From Corynebacterium camporealensis (lineage in GTDB: Bacteria; Actinomycetota; Actinomycetes; Mycobacteriales; Mycobacteriaceae), in NCBI RefSeq assembly GCF_000980815.1, contig NZ_CP011311.1, forward strand, positions 788,571 to 852,570: a stretch of DNA of 64,000 nt. Direction: 5' to 3'. The notes below the pieces were generated by a model. It made no database searches. It was not told the DNA's origin and worked only from the letters and a program-made list of their open reading frames with translations. Below, piece by piece: positions 25,841 through 35,602 of this stretch; position 1 is the first letter of the stretch; every line of letters begins with the position of its first letter. The translations under genes and the position numbers were made by a program.

Positions 25841-27667
25841 ATGACTGAGTCTGTAGTAGTTAATGTTGCCTGGCCCTACGCCAACGGCCCGCGTCATATT
25901 GGACATGTGGCTGGTTTCGGCGTTCCCTCCGATGTGTTCGCGCGTTACCAGCGAATGCGGGGCCGCAACGTGCTGATGGTCTCCGGTACGGATGAGCACG
26001 GCACCCCGCTGCTGGTGCAGGCTGACAAAGAGGGTGTCTCCGTTCGTGAGTTGGCAGACCGCTACAACCGTCAGATCGTTCAAGACCTGGCGGGGCTGGG
26101 TCTGTCCTATGACCTGTTTACTCGTACCACCACGCGTAACCACTACGCGGTGGTCCAGGAGCTGTTTAAGGGCCTGTACGCCAATGGCTATATGCTCAAA
26201 GAAACCACCAAGGGTGCTATTTCCCCGTCGACGGGTCGTACGCTGCCGGACCGCTACATCGAGGGCACTTGCCCGATTTGTGACGCCGATGATGCCCGCG
26301 GTGACCAGTGCGATAACTGCGGTAACCAGCTGGACCCGGTGGACCTGATTAACCCGGTGTCCAAGATCAATGGAGAGACTCCAGAGTTCATTGAAACTGA
26401 GCACTTCCTGCTGGACCTGCCATCGGTGAAGGATGCGCTGGCGAAGTGGCTGGATACCCGTGAGGACTGGCGCCCGAACGTGCTGAAGTTCTCCCAGAAT
26501 CTGCTGGAGGACATGCGCCCGCGCACCATGACCCGCGATATTGACTGGGGTATTCCGATTCCGGTCGAGGATTGGCAGGACAACGGCGCGAAGAAGCTGT
26601 ATGTCTGGTTCGACGCGGTGATTGGTTACCTGTCTGCTTCCATTGAGTGGGCAAAGCGTACCGGTAACCCGGATGCGTGGAAGCAGTTCTGGCAGAACCC
26701 GGATGCCCGCCACTACTACTTCCAGGGCAAAGACAACATCACCTTCCACTCCCAGATTTGGCCAGCAGAGCTGCTGGGTTACGCCGGTAAGGGTTCTAAG
26801 GGCGGTGAGCTGCACACCTACGGAGAGCTCAACCTGCCGACTGAGATTGTCTCTTCGGAGTTCCTTACCATGTCGGGTTCGAAGTTCTCCTCGTCTAAGG
26901 GCGTAGTGATCTACGTCAAGGACTTCCTCGAGACCTTTGGTCCGGATGCGTTGCGCTACTTCATTTCTGTGGCAGGTCCAGAAAACAACGACACTGACTT
27001 CACCTGGGATGAGTTCGTCCGTCGCATCAACAACGAGCTGGCCAATGGCTGGGGCAACCTGGTCAACCGCACCGTGTCGATGGCGCACAAGAACTTCGGC
27101 GAGGTGCCGGTTCCGGCAGCACTCGAGGACGCCGATAAGAAGATTCTGCAGCTGGCAGAAGAAACCTTCGACATCGTCGGTGAGGCACTAGAGCACTCCA
27201 AGTTCAAGCAGGGCATTACTGCTGCTATGCACGTTGTTGGTGAGGCCAATGCTTACATCGCCGACCAGGAGCCGTGGAAGCTGGCCAAGGATGAGTCCAA
27301 GCGCGAGCGCCTGGCCACCGTGCTGTGGACTGCGCTGCAGGTCGTATCTGACTGCAACGTCCTGCTGACTCCGTTCCTGCCGTTTATCGCACAGCGTGTC
27401 CACGAGACTCTGGGTCGTACGGGTATTTGGGCAGCAGAGCCGAAGATTGAAGAGGTCGTCGACGACCTACCGGTCGAACTGGTCGGTGTGGGCCTGCCGC
27501 CGCAGAACCACCCGTACCCAATCATCACTGGTGACTACACCAAGCAGGAAGCTGCCTGGAAGCGCATCGACGTCGTGCCGGGTACTGAGCTCAACAAGCC
27601 GAAGCCACTAGTGAGCAAGCTGGACCCGAAGCTCGGCGAGACCGGCCCGGAATGGGCACCGGTGTAG
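25841..27667 (+). CDS. Methionyl-tRNA synthetase
   Basis: A 608-residue class I synthetase charging tRNA-Met. The HIGH motif is [11 protein letters not shown], the KMSKS motif is KFSSSK, and the zinc knuckle has two CxxC pairs (CPIC...CDNC, ~145-165). The C-terminal tRNA-binding EMAP-like domain of E. coli MetG is absent, as in other actinobacteria. The frame is open upstream to 25802; I chose the ATG at 25841 ([12 protein letters not shown]) for its promoter element and family start. The order metG-tatD-rpf-ksgA-ispE matches M. tuberculosis. Confidence 0.95.
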   Translation: MTESVVVNVAWPYANGPRHIGHVAGFGVPSDVFARYQRMRGRNVLMVSGTDEHGTPLLVQADKEGVSVRELADRYNRQIVQDLAGLGLSYDLFTRTTTRNHYAVVQELFKGLYANGYMLKETTKGAISPSTGRTLPDRYIEGTCPICDADDARGDQCDNCGNQLDPVDLINPVSKINGETPEFIETEHFLLDLPSVKDALAKWLDTREDWRPNVLKFSQNLLEDMRPRTMTRDIDWGIPIPVEDWQDNGAKKLYVWFDAVIGYLSASIEWAKRTGNPDAWKQFWQNPDARHYYFQGKDNITFHSQIWPAELLGYAGKGSKGGELHTYGELNLPTEIVSSEFLTMSGSKFSSSKGVVIYVKDFLETFGPDALRYFISVAGPENNDTDFTWDEFVRRINNELANGWGNLVNRTVSMAHKNFGEVPVPAALEDADKKILQLAEETFDIVGEALEHSKFKQGITAAMHVVGEANAYIADQEPWKLAKDESKRERLATVLWTALQVVSDCNVLLTPFLPFIAQRVHETLGRTGIWAAEPKIEEVVDDLPVELVGVGLPPQNHPYPIITGDYTKQEAAWKRIDVVPGTELNKPKPLVSKLDPKLGETGPEWAPV

Positions 27668-27669
27668 CA

Positions 27670-28170
27670 CTAACGCTCAAAATCCAGCTGCAAGTGCACG
27701 AGGCCGAGGCGCTGCCCATGCTTGGTATGGATATTCGGCATGCGCCCGGTCTCGACGAAGCCGAACTTCTCATGCAGTGCAATGGAGGCTGCATTCGTAT
27801 CCACGATGTAGGTAATGATCGTGTGCACGTAGTCGTTGTCGGCGGCGTGCTCCACAATCTTTTCCATTAGTGCACTGCCCACACCTTTGCCCTGGGCAGC
27901 GGCATCAATATAGATGGAATCCTCTGCGGTGCCGTAGTACAGCCCCGGAGTCACGAACTGGAAATAGGCAGCCCAGCCTAGGATTTTGCCGTCTTCTTCG
28001 GCGACAAAAATGGGGTAGCCATCCTTGTCCATCTGCTCAATCCATTCTCGGCGCTCCTCGACGCTGTCTTGCCATGTCACCAAGTTGGTGGCGGGGCTGG
28101 CAGCGGAGCCGGCGTTATAGATTTCGGTGATGGCGGGGGCATCGGCAAGTTCTGCGCGTCGAATCTGCAT
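27670..28170 (-). CDS. GNAT acetyltransferase, phosphinothricin/methionine-sulfoximine type
   Basis: 166 residues. It has the GNAT fold with the acetyl-CoA loop AAQGKGVGSALMEKI and the N-terminal IRRAELADAPAITEIYNAG typical of the PAT/MddA group, which acetylate phosphinothricin or methionine sulfone/sulfoximine. It ends 2 nt after the convergent metG stop, a very compact arrangement. The true substrate is not known from sequence. Confidence 0.8.
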   Translation of the reverse strand: MQIRRAELADAPAITEIYNAGSAASPATNLVTWQDSVEERREWIEQMDKDGYPIFVAEEDGKILGWAAYFQFVTPGLYYGTAEDSIYIDAAAQGKGVGSALMEKIVEHAADNDYVHTIITYIVDTNAASIALHEKFGFVETGRMPNIHTKHGQRLGLVHLQLDFER

Positions 28171-28196
28171 GCTTTCAAGCTAGCAGGCAGGATCGT

Positions 28197-28202
28197 TACA
28201 AT
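28197..28202 (+). promoter_or_regulatory. Probable -10 hexamer of tatD
   Basis: TACAAT lies exactly 7 nt before the tatD ATG at 28210; leaderless transcript inferred. Confidence 0.5.
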
Positions 28203-28209
28203 CGACGAC

Positions 28210-29040
28210 ATGTCTAAGAAGAAGCCACGTCCGATTCCTCAACCTGCCCCAGGGCTCAGCAAGCTTATCGATGCCCACACCCATCTGACCTCCTGCAAGG
28301 ATGAGGCAGGGGACATCGTCAAGCGTTCGCTCGATGCAGGGGTGGAGCGCATGTGCACCGTCGGCGATGGCTTTAACGAGGCCAAGGCGGCGCTGGACTT
28401 GGCGCGCACCTTCGACAATGTCTACGCCGCCTGCGCCATTCACCCGACCAAGGCGGATCAGCTTAACGAACAAACCCGCGTGCAGCTCACAGAGTTAGCA
28501 AAGGATGAGCGCTGCGTGGCCGTTGGTGAAACCGGCCTGGATACCTACTGGATTCACCACGACCCGGAGAATACTGCCAGCCTGGAAGTGCAGGAAGAAG
28601 CACTGCGCTGGCACATTGACCTGGCAGTCGAGACCGGCAAGACGCTGATGATTCACAACCGCGAGGCCGATGAGGATTTGCTGCGCATACTTGGCGATGC
28701 CCCGCAGCCCACCCGCACCATGCTGCATTGCTTTTCCTCGCCGCTGGATGTGGCCAAGGAAGCCATTGAGCGCGGCTACATTCTGTCTTTCGCCGGCAAC
28801 GTCACCTTCAAGCGCAATGAAGAAATGCGCCAGGCAGCTGCGTTGGCACCGGCAGGGCAGTTGCTGGTGGAAACCGATGCGCCGTATATGACCCCGGAGC
28901 CCTACCGTGGAGCCCGCAACGAGCCGACCTTTATCGGCCATACGTACAACTGCATTGCCGAGGCGCGCAACGTGCCAGTCGAGCAGCTTATCGAGGAAGT
29001 TAACGACACTTTTGACCAGGTTTACCAACTTAAAAACTAG
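28210..29040 (+). CDS. TatD family metal-dependent hydrolase
   Basis: A 276-residue TIM-barrel nuclease. Metal ligands are visible in DAHTHLTS (HxH), GETGLD (Glu), MIHNREAD (His), MLHCFSS (His) and VETDAPYMTP (Asp). Family members are 3'-5' DNases in repair and quality control. I chose the ATG at 28210 (MSKKKPRPIPQ). It lies between metG and rpf2 in conserved order. Confidence 0.9.
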   Translation: MSKKKPRPIPQPAPGLSKLIDAHTHLTSCKDEAGDIVKRSLDAGVERMCTVGDGFNEAKAALDLARTFDNVYAACAIHPTKADQLNEQTRVQLTELAKDERCVAVGETGLDTYWIHHDPENTASLEVQEEALRWHIDLAVETGKTLMIHNREADEDLLRILGDAPQPTRTMLHCFSSPLDVAKEAIERGYILSFAGNVTFKRNEEMRQAAALAPAGQLLVETDAPYMTPEPYRGARNEPTFIGHTYNCIAEARNVPVEQLIEEVNDTFDQVYQLKN

Positions 29041-29041
29041 G

Positions 29042-29057
29042 TGTGGTAGTTTTCACA
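29042..29057 (+). promoter_or_regulatory. Probable GlxR (CRP-type) binding site upstream of rpf2
   Basis: TGTGG-N6-TCACA matches the GlxR consensus TGTGA-N6-TCACA at 9 of 10 positions. In C. glutamicum, rpf2 is under triple control by GlxR, RamA and RamB. A small inverted repeat (ACTGCC/GGCAGT, ~29101-29117) lies between this site and the gene. Confidence 0.6.
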
Positions 29058-29243
29058 ATTCCTAAAGTGCCTGGTCAGTGGTGTTGGATGTGGTAATTGT
29101 GACTGCCGTGGTGGCAGTGATGCGTGCTGGTGAGTCGTGTTCGACGTGACCGTGCTGTTATCGTATTGTTATTCATTATCCGCCCCGCCCCCTTAGAGGT
29201 TGAGCGGGGTTGAACATTGTCCCACAGTCGATGGAAGAGTTTT

Positions 29244-30410
29244 ATGTCTCCAGCTTCTCAGATTAAGCGCATCAACAATTCCCGCTCCCTGCCACTGCGC
29301 GTTGCAACCGGTGGCGTTCTGGGCACCCTCGCGGTCGGCGGCGTTGTCGCTGTCGGCGCGCAGAAGGATCTGACTGTTGATGTCAACGGCGACAAGGTCG
29401 AGTTGGCTACCTTCTCCAAGGACGTCGATGGCGTGCTGGAGGCCGCTGGCGTTGAGGTAGGCGCCGATGACCTGGTCTATCCGGCACCGTCTGAGGAAGT
29501 TTCCAACGGCGATTCCATCACCGTGCGCACCGCAAAGCCGGTGGCGCTGGTTATCGACGGCAATGAGCAGCAGCTGTCTTCGACCGCACTGACCGTTGCT
29601 GACCTGCTCGGCGACATCGATGGCGTGGCACCGGATGCCGCTATCAGCGATGGTGACAAGATTCTCGATGGCGATGAAGCTGTCGAGGAGGGCATGGAGC
29701 TCAAGGTCGTCTCCCCGAAGATCATCAAGGTTAACGACGGCGGCAAGATTACCTACACCAAGATCGCTGCCGAGACCGTGACTGACGTGCTCGAGGCACG
29801 CAACATCGACGTCGACGACGACGATCGCGTTTCCCCGTCCGAGGACACCCCGGTGACTGAGAACATGACGATCACCGTCGACAAGATCGATACCGAGATC
29901 TTCGACGAGACTGAAGAGTTCGACGCTGAGCCTAACTACGTCGATGACCCGGAGCTCGAAGAAGGCAAGGAAGAAGTTCGCGAGGAAGGCGTAAAGGGCG
30001 AGCGCAACGTCACCCGTAAGCTCGTCAAGAAGAACGGCGAGAAGGATTCCGTCGAAACCATCAAGGAAGACGTTGTCCGCGAGCCAAAGCCTGCCACCAT
30101 CGCCCGCGGCACCAAGCCGAAGGCTGAGGGCAACACCGGTGCCGATGCACCGGCGGTCGCTGACGGTTCCGTCTGGGATTCCCTGGCACAGTGTGAGTCC
30201 GGCGGCGACTGGTCCATCAACACCGGCAACGGCTTCTCCGGCGGTCTGCAGTTCACCCCGTCCACCTGGCACGCTTACGGCGGCGGCGAGTACGCGGCCG
30301 ATGCTTCCCAGGCCACCCGCGAGCAGCAGATCGCTGTTGCTCAGAAGGTCCAGGCCGGTCAGGGCTGGGGAGCATGGCCTGCGTGCACCTCCAAGCTGGG
30401 CATCCGCTAA
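29244..30410 (+). CDS. Resuscitation-promoting factor Rpf2
   Basis: A 388-residue secreted cell-wall hydrolase. A basic N-terminus and signal/anchor helix (~18-45) precede three DUF348 repeats (~45-225), a G5 domain (~225-300) and the C-terminal transglycosylase-like Rpf domain (~320-388) with the catalytic Glu in AQCESGGDW and a disulfide-forming Cys near the end (WPACTSK). It cleaves peptidoglycan to promote regrowth and division. It starts at ATG 29244 with GGAAGAG upstream. Synteny matches rpfB in M. tuberculosis. Confidence 0.95.
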   Translation: MSPASQIKRINNSRSLPLRVATGGVLGTLAVGGVVAVGAQKDLTVDVNGDKVELATFSKDVDGVLEAAGVEVGADDLVYPAPSEEVSNGDSITVRTAKPVALVIDGNEQQLSSTALTVADLLGDIDGVAPDAAISDGDKILDGDEAVEEGMELKVVSPKIIKVNDGGKITYTKIAAETVTDVLEARNIDVDDDDRVSPSEDTPVTENMTITVDKIDTEIFDETEEFDAEPNYVDDPELEEGKEEVREEGVKGERNVTRKLVKKNGEKDSVETIKEDVVREPKPATIARGTKPKAEGNTGADAPAVADGSVWDSLAQCESGGDWSINTGNGFSGGLQFTPSTWHAYGGGEYAADASQATREQQIAVAQKVQAGQGWGAWPACTSKLGIR

Positions 30411-30426
30411 AACACTTATCTCTCAA

Positions 30427-30456
30427 AACCCGCGCCACCCGAAGGCGCGGGTTTCG
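30427..30456 (+). terminator. Terminator after rpf2
   Basis: AACCCGCGCC (30427-30436) pairs with GGCGCGGGTT (30444-30453) around a 7-nt loop, followed by a short T-rich end. Confidence 0.75.
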
Positions 30457-30468
30457 TGCTGTCTGGAC

Positions 30469-30474
30469 TAAGTT
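30469..30474 (+). promoter_or_regulatory. Probable -10 hexamer of rsmA
   Basis: TAAGTT lies 7 nt before the rsmA ATG, directly after the rpf2 terminator. GGAG also occurs at Shine-Dalgarno distance, so leaderless or leadered initiation is possible. Confidence 0.35.
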
Positions 30475-30481
30475 GGAGTGC

Positions 30482-31330
30482 ATGACTGAAAAGACTGCGC
30501 AGCTGCTCGGCCCGGTAGAAATCCGCCAACTGGCCGAGGAACTCGATGTCGTGCCCACCAAAAAGCTGGGCCAAAACTTCCTGCATGACCCCAACACCAT
30601 CCGCCGCATCGTCGCTGCCGCGGAGCTGTCTCCCGACGACCGCGTCGTTGAGGTTGGCCCGGGTCTGGGCTCGTTGACTTTGGGCCTACTGGAAGTCGTC
30701 GAGTCGGTCACCGCGGTCGAAATCGATCCCCGCCTGGCTGCGCAGTTGCCGCACACCGTCGCTGAGCGCGCTCCTGGACTCGAAGACCGCCTGCGCTTGG
30801 TCGAGAAAGACGCCCTGCGCGTTGTTCCGGAAGACCTCGGCGAACCCACCGCTTTGGTTGCTAACTTGCCCTACAACGTGTCCGTTCCAGTCCTGCTGCA
30901 CCTGCTGGAGACTTTCCCCAGCATCCGCCGTGTGCTGGTCATGGTCCAGCTTGAAGTCGCCGATCGCCTCTCCGCACAACCAGGTTCCAAGATTTATGGC
31001 GTGCCCTCGGTCAAGGCTTCCTTTTATGGCAACGTCCGCAAGGCAGGCACCATCGGTAAGAATGTCTTTTGGCCCGCCCCGAAGATCGAATCCGGGCTCG
31101 TCCGCATCGACGTTGAAGAACGCTGGCCGCGTGAACTGCGTGAGAAAGTCTTTCCGCTTGTCGATGCCGCCTTTGCCCAACGCCGCAAAACCCTGCGCGC
31201 CGCACTCTCCGGTCACTACGGTTCCGGCGCCCAGGCCGAAGAAGCCCTGCGTGCTGCCAGCATCGAGCCGACCCTGCGCGGTGAAAAGCTCGGCGTCGAG
31301 GACTTCGTCCGTCTCGCGGAGGTGAGCTAA
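30482..31330 (+). CDS. 16S rRNA dimethyladenosine transferase RsmA (KsgA)
   Basis: A 282-residue SAM-dependent enzyme that dimethylates A1518/A1519 late in 30S assembly. It has [10 protein letters not shown], the SAM motif [12 protein letters not shown] and the catalytic NLPYNVSVP. The frame is open upstream to 30374, but the conserved start is ATG 30482 ([10 protein letters not shown]), after the rpf2 terminator. ispE follows with no gap. Confidence 0.95.
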   Translation: MTEKTAQLLGPVEIRQLAEELDVVPTKKLGQNFLHDPNTIRRIVAAAELSPDDRVVEVGPGLGSLTLGLLEVVESVTAVEIDPRLAAQLPHTVAERAPGLEDRLRLVEKDALRVVPEDLGEPTALVANLPYNVSVPVLLHLLETFPSIRRVLVMVQLEVADRLSAQPGSKIYGVPSVKASFYGNVRKAGTIGKNVFWPAPKIESGLVRIDVEERWPRELREKVFPLVDAAFAQRRKTLRAALSGHYGSGAQAEEALRAASIEPTLRGEKLGVEDFVRLAEVS

Positions 31331-32314
31331 ATGAACAGCACACAACAGCTGGAAGCAGCAGCGCATGCCAAAGTCAACGTCTTTTTAAGCATCGGCCCTG
31401 CCCGCGACGACGGCTATCACGAACTGACCTCCGTCTTTCAATCCCTCGACATCTCCGACCGGGTGCGCATCCGCGAGGTGGATCCCGCACAGGACGAAGC
31501 AGACGCGACAACGACATCTCGCGTGACGGATCTATCCGTCGCTGGGCCTACCGCAGATGGCGTTCCTGCCGATTCTTCCAACTTGGTCTGGAAGGCAATC
31601 GATGCCGTGGTCGACCGACTGAGTGCACTGCACGGCGTGCAGGAAAACCTGCCTGCAGTAGAACTGGAGATTTTCAAAGAGATCCCTACCGCAGGTGGCA
31701 TGGCTGGCGGTTCCGCGGATGCTGCCGCAGCACTGCGCTTGGCCGATGCTTTCTATGCCCCGCACTTTGGTAGCAGCGGGCTAGGGGAGCAGGAGCTGCA
31801 CTCTTTGGCTATTGGCCTGGGCTCCGATGTGCCCTTCACCTTGCTGGGCGGCACGGCGCTAGGTACTGGTCGCGGTGAAAACCTCACCCCGATGCTCTCA
31901 CGCGGCCAGTTTCACTGGGCGATTATTTTAAGCCCGGAAGGACTCTCGACTCCGGCGGTATTTAAGAAGTTGGATGAGCTGCGGGCAGCAGGAAAAGCCC
32001 AGGGCACCGAAGCAGATACCTCTGCGGTGTCCCAGGCTTTGATTTCTGGTGATGCTCGCCAGCTGGCCAAGGTGCTGCACAACGACATGCAGCCAGCCGC
32101 GTTGTCACTGCGACCGCAGCTGCGCACCGTGCTGGATGCCGGAGTGGCTGCCGGCGCACTAGCCGGCATGGTGTCAGGCTCCGGCCCTACCTGTGCGTTC
32201 TTGTGCCCGGATGCCGATACCGCACAAGAAGTTGTTGACGACGTGCACTTCGATCTTCCGAAGTACCGCGGCGTTACCTGTACTGGTCCGGCACCAGGCG
32301 CGCGACTGATTTAA
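31331..32314 (+). CDS. 4-diphosphocytidyl-2-C-methyl-D-erythritol kinase IspE
   Basis: A 327-residue GHMP kinase of the MEP isoprenoid pathway, phosphorylating CDP-ME. The GHMP ATP loop PTAGGMAGGSADAAAALR and the N-terminal HAKVNVFLSIGPARDDGYHE are diagnostic. The start codon directly follows the rsmA stop. It supplies precursors for the decaprenyl phosphate used by Pmt and wall synthesis. Confidence 0.94.
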   Translation: MNSTQQLEAAAHAKVNVFLSIGPARDDGYHELTSVFQSLDISDRVRIREVDPAQDEADATTTSRVTDLSVAGPTADGVPADSSNLVWKAIDAVVDRLSALHGVQENLPAVELEIFKEIPTAGGMAGGSADAAAALRLADAFYAPHFGSSGLGEQELHSLAIGLGSDVPFTLLGGTALGTGRGENLTPMLSRGQFHWAIILSPEGLSTPAVFKKLDELRAAGKAQGTEADTSAVSQALISGDARQLAKVLHNDMQPAALSLRPQLRTVLDAGVAAGALAGMVSGSGPTCAFLCPDADTAQEVVDDVHFDLPKYRGVTCTGPAPGARLI

Positions 32315-32334
32315 GGCGGTAGACTTACCGCCTT
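32313..32334. terminator. Hairpin between convergent ispE and aztD
   Basis: AAGGCGGTA (32313-32321) pairs perfectly with TACCGCCTT (32326-32334) around GACT. It overlaps the ispE stop. There is no long T tract, so termination may be only partial. Confidence 0.5.
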
Positions 32335-32341
32335 GTCCGTC

Positions 32342-33631
32342 CTACAGGACGGCCATTTCGGTGGGCTGGAAGTCCAATTCAATGCGCTTGGTGACTTCGC
32401 GCTTGTGCAGGTCCACCACGACGAGTTCTTGATTCTCGGCATCGGTGATGTAGGCGTAGCCATCTGCTGACTTGAGGATGGGTCCTGGCTGCTGCCATTC
32501 TTCCTTTTCTTTCCACTCGTCAATGGCTTTGACCTTGTCCTCAATCTCGCCGGTATCCGGATCGATGATGTTGAGGTTGCCGTCATAGGTCAGTACGAGT
32601 CCTTCGCCCAGCGGGCCGCGGGCAAGTGAGCGGAACCAGTAGGACGAGCCAAGGTCCACAGTGCGCGCAGTGTTGTCGGCGGTGTTGATGAGTGCGACGG
32701 ACTCGGGGCGTTCAAATTCGGCGTCTTCTTCAGTCTTATTATCGGCCAGGATGACATCGGATTCCTCCGAACCGGCTGCATTGCCGGAGCGCTGGTAGCC
32801 ACCCGCACCGGCATACTCGCTGACGTCGACCTTGTGGAATTCCTTGCCGTCAAAGACGACTGGACCGTCCTCACAACCAAAGAAGATGTGCCCGTTTCCG
32901 GCAGCGGCCTCGCCGTGCACGCCGGGGCACTTGGTGGTTTCGCTCAGAACCTCGCCGTCTTCATCCAGGTGCTGGATGGTGTGGCGTTCGTCTTCGGTGC
33001 CCTTGGTAACGACGACGGAACCGTCCTCAAGTGGGACCGCGACACCATGATGGGGTGCGCCGGTATCGACGGTGCGGAGAGGTTCTTTGCCTTCGGCTAG
33101 CTCGTCGGTCTTGTAGATTTCCGCGACACCGCTGCCATCGGCGAATAGTGCAGTGTAGCCGTCGTGGTGGACGACGTGGCCGGCATGGGGTGCGTTGAAG
33201 GTGGCATCGTCAAGCGTGGGCTCTTGCACAAAGTAGTGGTTGTGGTCGCCGTGGGGCTTGGTGACCAAACCGGAGTCGTACAGGCGGAACTTATCACCCT
33301 GGGTGACCAGTGCGTGGCGGTCATCGCCAGCATTGTTGATGCGCAGGAAGCCAGGCAGTTCAGATTCTTCGAGGACCTTACCCTCGTCATCCAGGGTGGT
33401 CACGCCGCCGTCGTGAGTGAAGATGAGTCGAGTAGGAAGCTCAGCAACTTCCTCTTGGCCTTCGGCGGCGTGGTCATGGTCGTGCTCGTGGTCATGCTCA
33501 TGCTCGTGTGCGTGACCGGCTTCGTTGGTCGGATCCGATGCGGCCTCATTGTTATCCGGATTGGAGCAGGAGGTGATTAACAGTGCGGCACCGGTGAGTG
33601 CGGCAAGGGTGGTGTAGATGGGTTGTCTCAT
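32342..33631 (-). CDS. Zinc metallochaperone AztD, lipoprotein form
   Basis: 429 residues. A signal peptide ends in a lipobox (LITSC, Cys ~22), followed by an acidic linker and a His-rich stretch alternating His with Glu/Asp (HEHEHDHEHDHDH, ~44-58). A seven-bladed beta-propeller-like body with His pairs (GDHNHYF, HAGHVVHH) comes next. This matches AztD, which in Paracoccus hands zinc to the binding protein AztC of the AztABC importer. No aztABC genes are in the window. The frame is open to 34318, but the signal peptide fixes the start at ATG 33631. A palindrome covers its promoter. Confidence 0.85.
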   Translation of the reverse strand: MRQPIYTTLAALTGAALLITSCSNPDNNEAASDPTNEAGHAHEHEHDHEHDHDHAAEGQEEVAELPTRLIFTHDGGVTTLDDEGKVLEESELPGFLRINNAGDDRHALVTQGDKFRLYDSGLVTKPHGDHNHYFVQEPTLDDATFNAPHAGHVVHHDGYTALFADGSGVAEIYKTDELAEGKEPLRTVDTGAPHHGVAVPLEDGSVVVTKGTEDERHTIQHLDEDGEVLSETTKCPGVHGEAAAGNGHIFFGCEDGPVVFDGKEFHKVDVSEYAGAGGYQRSGNAAGSEESDVILADNKTEEDAEFERPESVALINTADNTARTVDLGSSYWFRSLARGPLGEGLVLTYDGNLNIIDPDTGEIEDKVKAIDEWKEKEEWQQPGPILKSADGYAYITDAENQELVVVDLHKREVTKRIELDFQPTEMAVL

Positions 33632-33639
33632 GGAATTGA

Positions 33640-33645
33640 AAACTA
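33640..33645 (-). promoter_or_regulatory. Probable -10 hexamer of aztD
   Basis: On the minus strand TAGTTT lies 8 nt before the aztD ATG; no Shine-Dalgarno is visible. It overlaps the left edge of the palindromic operator. Confidence 0.4.
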
Positions 33646-33670
33646 TTGCAAATGAGACTCGATTGCAATA
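33644..33670. promoter_or_regulatory. Palindromic operator candidate in the aztD promoter
   Basis: TATTGCAA (33644-33651) and TTGCAATA (33663-33670) form a perfect 8-bp inverted repeat with an 11-bp spacer, covering the -10 to -35 region of aztD. Zur is the natural candidate regulator for a zinc chaperone, but the spacer does not match the classical Zur core well. Confidence 0.55.
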
Positions 33671-33722
33671 AGGATTGGAAGTGGGGGTAGAAACAGCGCT
33701 CGTATTAGGATGGTTAGTCGTT

Positions 33723-35531
33723 ATGGTGAACCTGATTAACCTCGAGCAAGTCTCCAAATCCTTCGGGCTGAAAACCCTCCTTGATGGGGTTTCCCTGGGT
33801 GTGCAGTCCGGCGATCGCGTCGGCATTGTCGGCGTGAATGGCGGGGGTAAAACCACTCTGCTGGAGGTGCTCACCGGCATTGAGCCGCCAGATAGCGGAC
33901 GTGTCTCCCACAACTCGGATCTGCGTATGGCTGTCGTGACCCAGCGCTTTGAGCTTCCCGATGACATGACTATCTCGCAGGTCATTATTGAGCCACTCGG
34001 GTTGGAGACCTTTGAGTGGGCATCGAATGCCAAAGTCCGTGATGTGCTCGGTGGTTTGGGCATTGTCGATTTGGGCCTGGATACCCAGGTCGGCTCGCTA
34101 TCCGGTGGCGAGCGACGCCGCGTGAACCTGGCTGCCGCCTTGGTGCAGGACCTGGACTTGGTGGTGCTCGATGAGCCGACTAACCACCTGGATGTCGAAG
34201 GCGTGCAGTGGCTGGCGCGGCACCTGCTCCAGCGCAAGATTGCGCTCATTGTGGTCACACACGACCGCTGGTTCCTCGATACCGTGGCGACCTGGACGTG
34301 GGAAGTCCACGACGGCACGGTGGATACCTACGAAGGCGGTTACAACGACTGGACCTTTGCCCGAGCTGAGCGTGCCCGCCAGGCGGATGCGATGGAGCAA
34401 CGTCGCAAGAATCTCGCGCGCAAAGAGCTGGCGTGGCTGCGTCGCGGTGCACCGGCGCGAACTTCCAAGCCGCGATACCGCATCGAGGCAGCGGAGGCTT
34501 TGATTGCGGATGTTCCAGAACCGCGCAACAAGGTCGAGCTGATGTCCTTTTCCAAGCAGCGCCAGGGACGCGTGGTTATTGAGCTGGAGGACGCCACCGT
34601 TGAGGCGCCGGATGGACGCACGCTGGTCGACCATCTGACGTGGCGTCTCGCGCCGGGTGAGCGCATCGGTTTAGTCGGTGTGAATGGCTCGGGCAAGACT
34701 ACGTTGCTGCGCACCTTGGCTGGTGAGCATGAACTGGCTGCGGGCAAGCGCATCGAAGGCCAGACCGTGCGCTTGGGTTGGCTGCGTCAGGAACTCGATG
34801 ACTTGGATCCGGAGCGTCGGCTTATCGATGCCGTCGAGGACGTCGCGACCTATGTCCACATGGGTAAAAAGGAGCTGTCCGCATCCCAACTGGCAGAGCG
34901 TCTCGGCTTTAGCCCGAAGCGGCAGCGCACCCCGGTGGGTGACCTCTCGGGTGGTGAGCGTCGTCGTTTGCAGCTCACCCGTGTGCTCATGGCTGAGCCG
35001 AACGTGCTGCTGCTCGACGAGCCGACCAACGACTTAGATATCGATACTCTGCAGGAACTGGAATCCCTGCTGGATAGCTGGCCTGGCACCCTGGTGGTCA
35101 TTTCCCACGACCGCTATCTCATCGAGCGCATTGCCGATAACACCTATGCGCTCTTTGGCGATGGCAAGCTGACTAACCTGCCGGGCGGCATCGAGGAGTA
35201 TCTGCGTCGCCGCGCAGAAATCGAAGCCCAGAACTCCAGTGGTGTGCTCAACCTCGGCGAGCAGAGCGACGAGAAGAAGGAAGCCAAGCCAGAAAAGAAG
35301 CTGTCGTCGCAGCAAGAGCGTGAAATCACCAAGCAGATGAACGCACTCGAGCGCAAGATGGGCAAGCTGGATAAGCAAGTTGAGAAGCTCAACGAAGAAA
35401 TGGCTGAGGCTGCCGAGAAGGTCGATACCGAAAAGCTCACTGAGCTCGACGCCAAACTACAAAAGGTGCGCGGTGAACATGAAGAGCTGGAAATGGAATG
35501 GCTCGAACTGGGCGAGCAATTAGAAGGTTAA
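33723..35531 (+). CDS. ABC-F family ATPase (Uup-like)
   Basis: 602 residues with two ABC domains and no TM segments. First Walker A GVNGGGKTT, signature LSGGERRRVNLA, Walker B LVVLDEPTNHLD; second set GVNGSGKTT, LSGGERRRLQLTR, LLLDEPTNDLD. The C-terminal ~90 residues are a charged coiled coil (EREITKQMNALERKMGKLDK), the ABC-F CTD seen in Uup. Such proteins act on the ribosome or DNA rather than in transport. I chose the ATG at 33723 (MVNLINLEQV); the frame is open to 33675. Confidence 0.88.
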   Translation: MVNLINLEQVSKSFGLKTLLDGVSLGVQSGDRVGIVGVNGGGKTTLLEVLTGIEPPDSGRVSHNSDLRMAVVTQRFELPDDMTISQVIIEPLGLETFEWASNAKVRDVLGGLGIVDLGLDTQVGSLSGGERRRVNLAAALVQDLDLVVLDEPTNHLDVEGVQWLARHLLQRKIALIVVTHDRWFLDTVATWTWEVHDGTVDTYEGGYNDWTFARAERARQADAMEQRRKNLARKELAWLRRGAPARTSKPRYRIEAAEALIADVPEPRNKVELMSFSKQRQGRVVIELEDATVEAPDGRTLVDHLTWRLAPGERIGLVGVNGSGKTTLLRTLAGEHELAAGKRIEGQTVRLGWLRQELDDLDPERRLIDAVEDVATYVHMGKKELSASQLAERLGFSPKRQRTPVGDLSGGERRRLQLTRVLMAEPNVLLLDEPTNDLDIDTLQELESLLDSWPGTLVVISHDRYLIERIADNTYALFGDGKLTNLPGGIEEYLRRRAEIEAQNSSGVLNLGEQSDEKKEAKPEKKLSSQQEREITKQMNALERKMGKLDKQVEKLNEEMAEAAEKVDTEKLTELDAKLQKVRGEHEELEMEWLELGEQLEG

Positions 35532-35602
35532 GAAACTATATCGAATTGCCCGCTAGGGCGGTTGTTCTTTCTTAAGCTTCCATTCTGTGGCAGGGTGGAG
35601 GC

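Noticed and set aside
29041..29243. c-di-AMP (ydaO-type) riboswitch before rpf2
   Set aside because: Such riboswitches precede some actinobacterial rpf genes, but the leader here is short and I cannot find the conserved core; the GlxR-like site and promoter sequence explain the region better.
32342..34318. 658-residue version of the AztD frame
   Set aside because: The extra ~229 residues run antisense through the ABC-F gene. The signal peptide and lipobox begin at the ATG at 33631.
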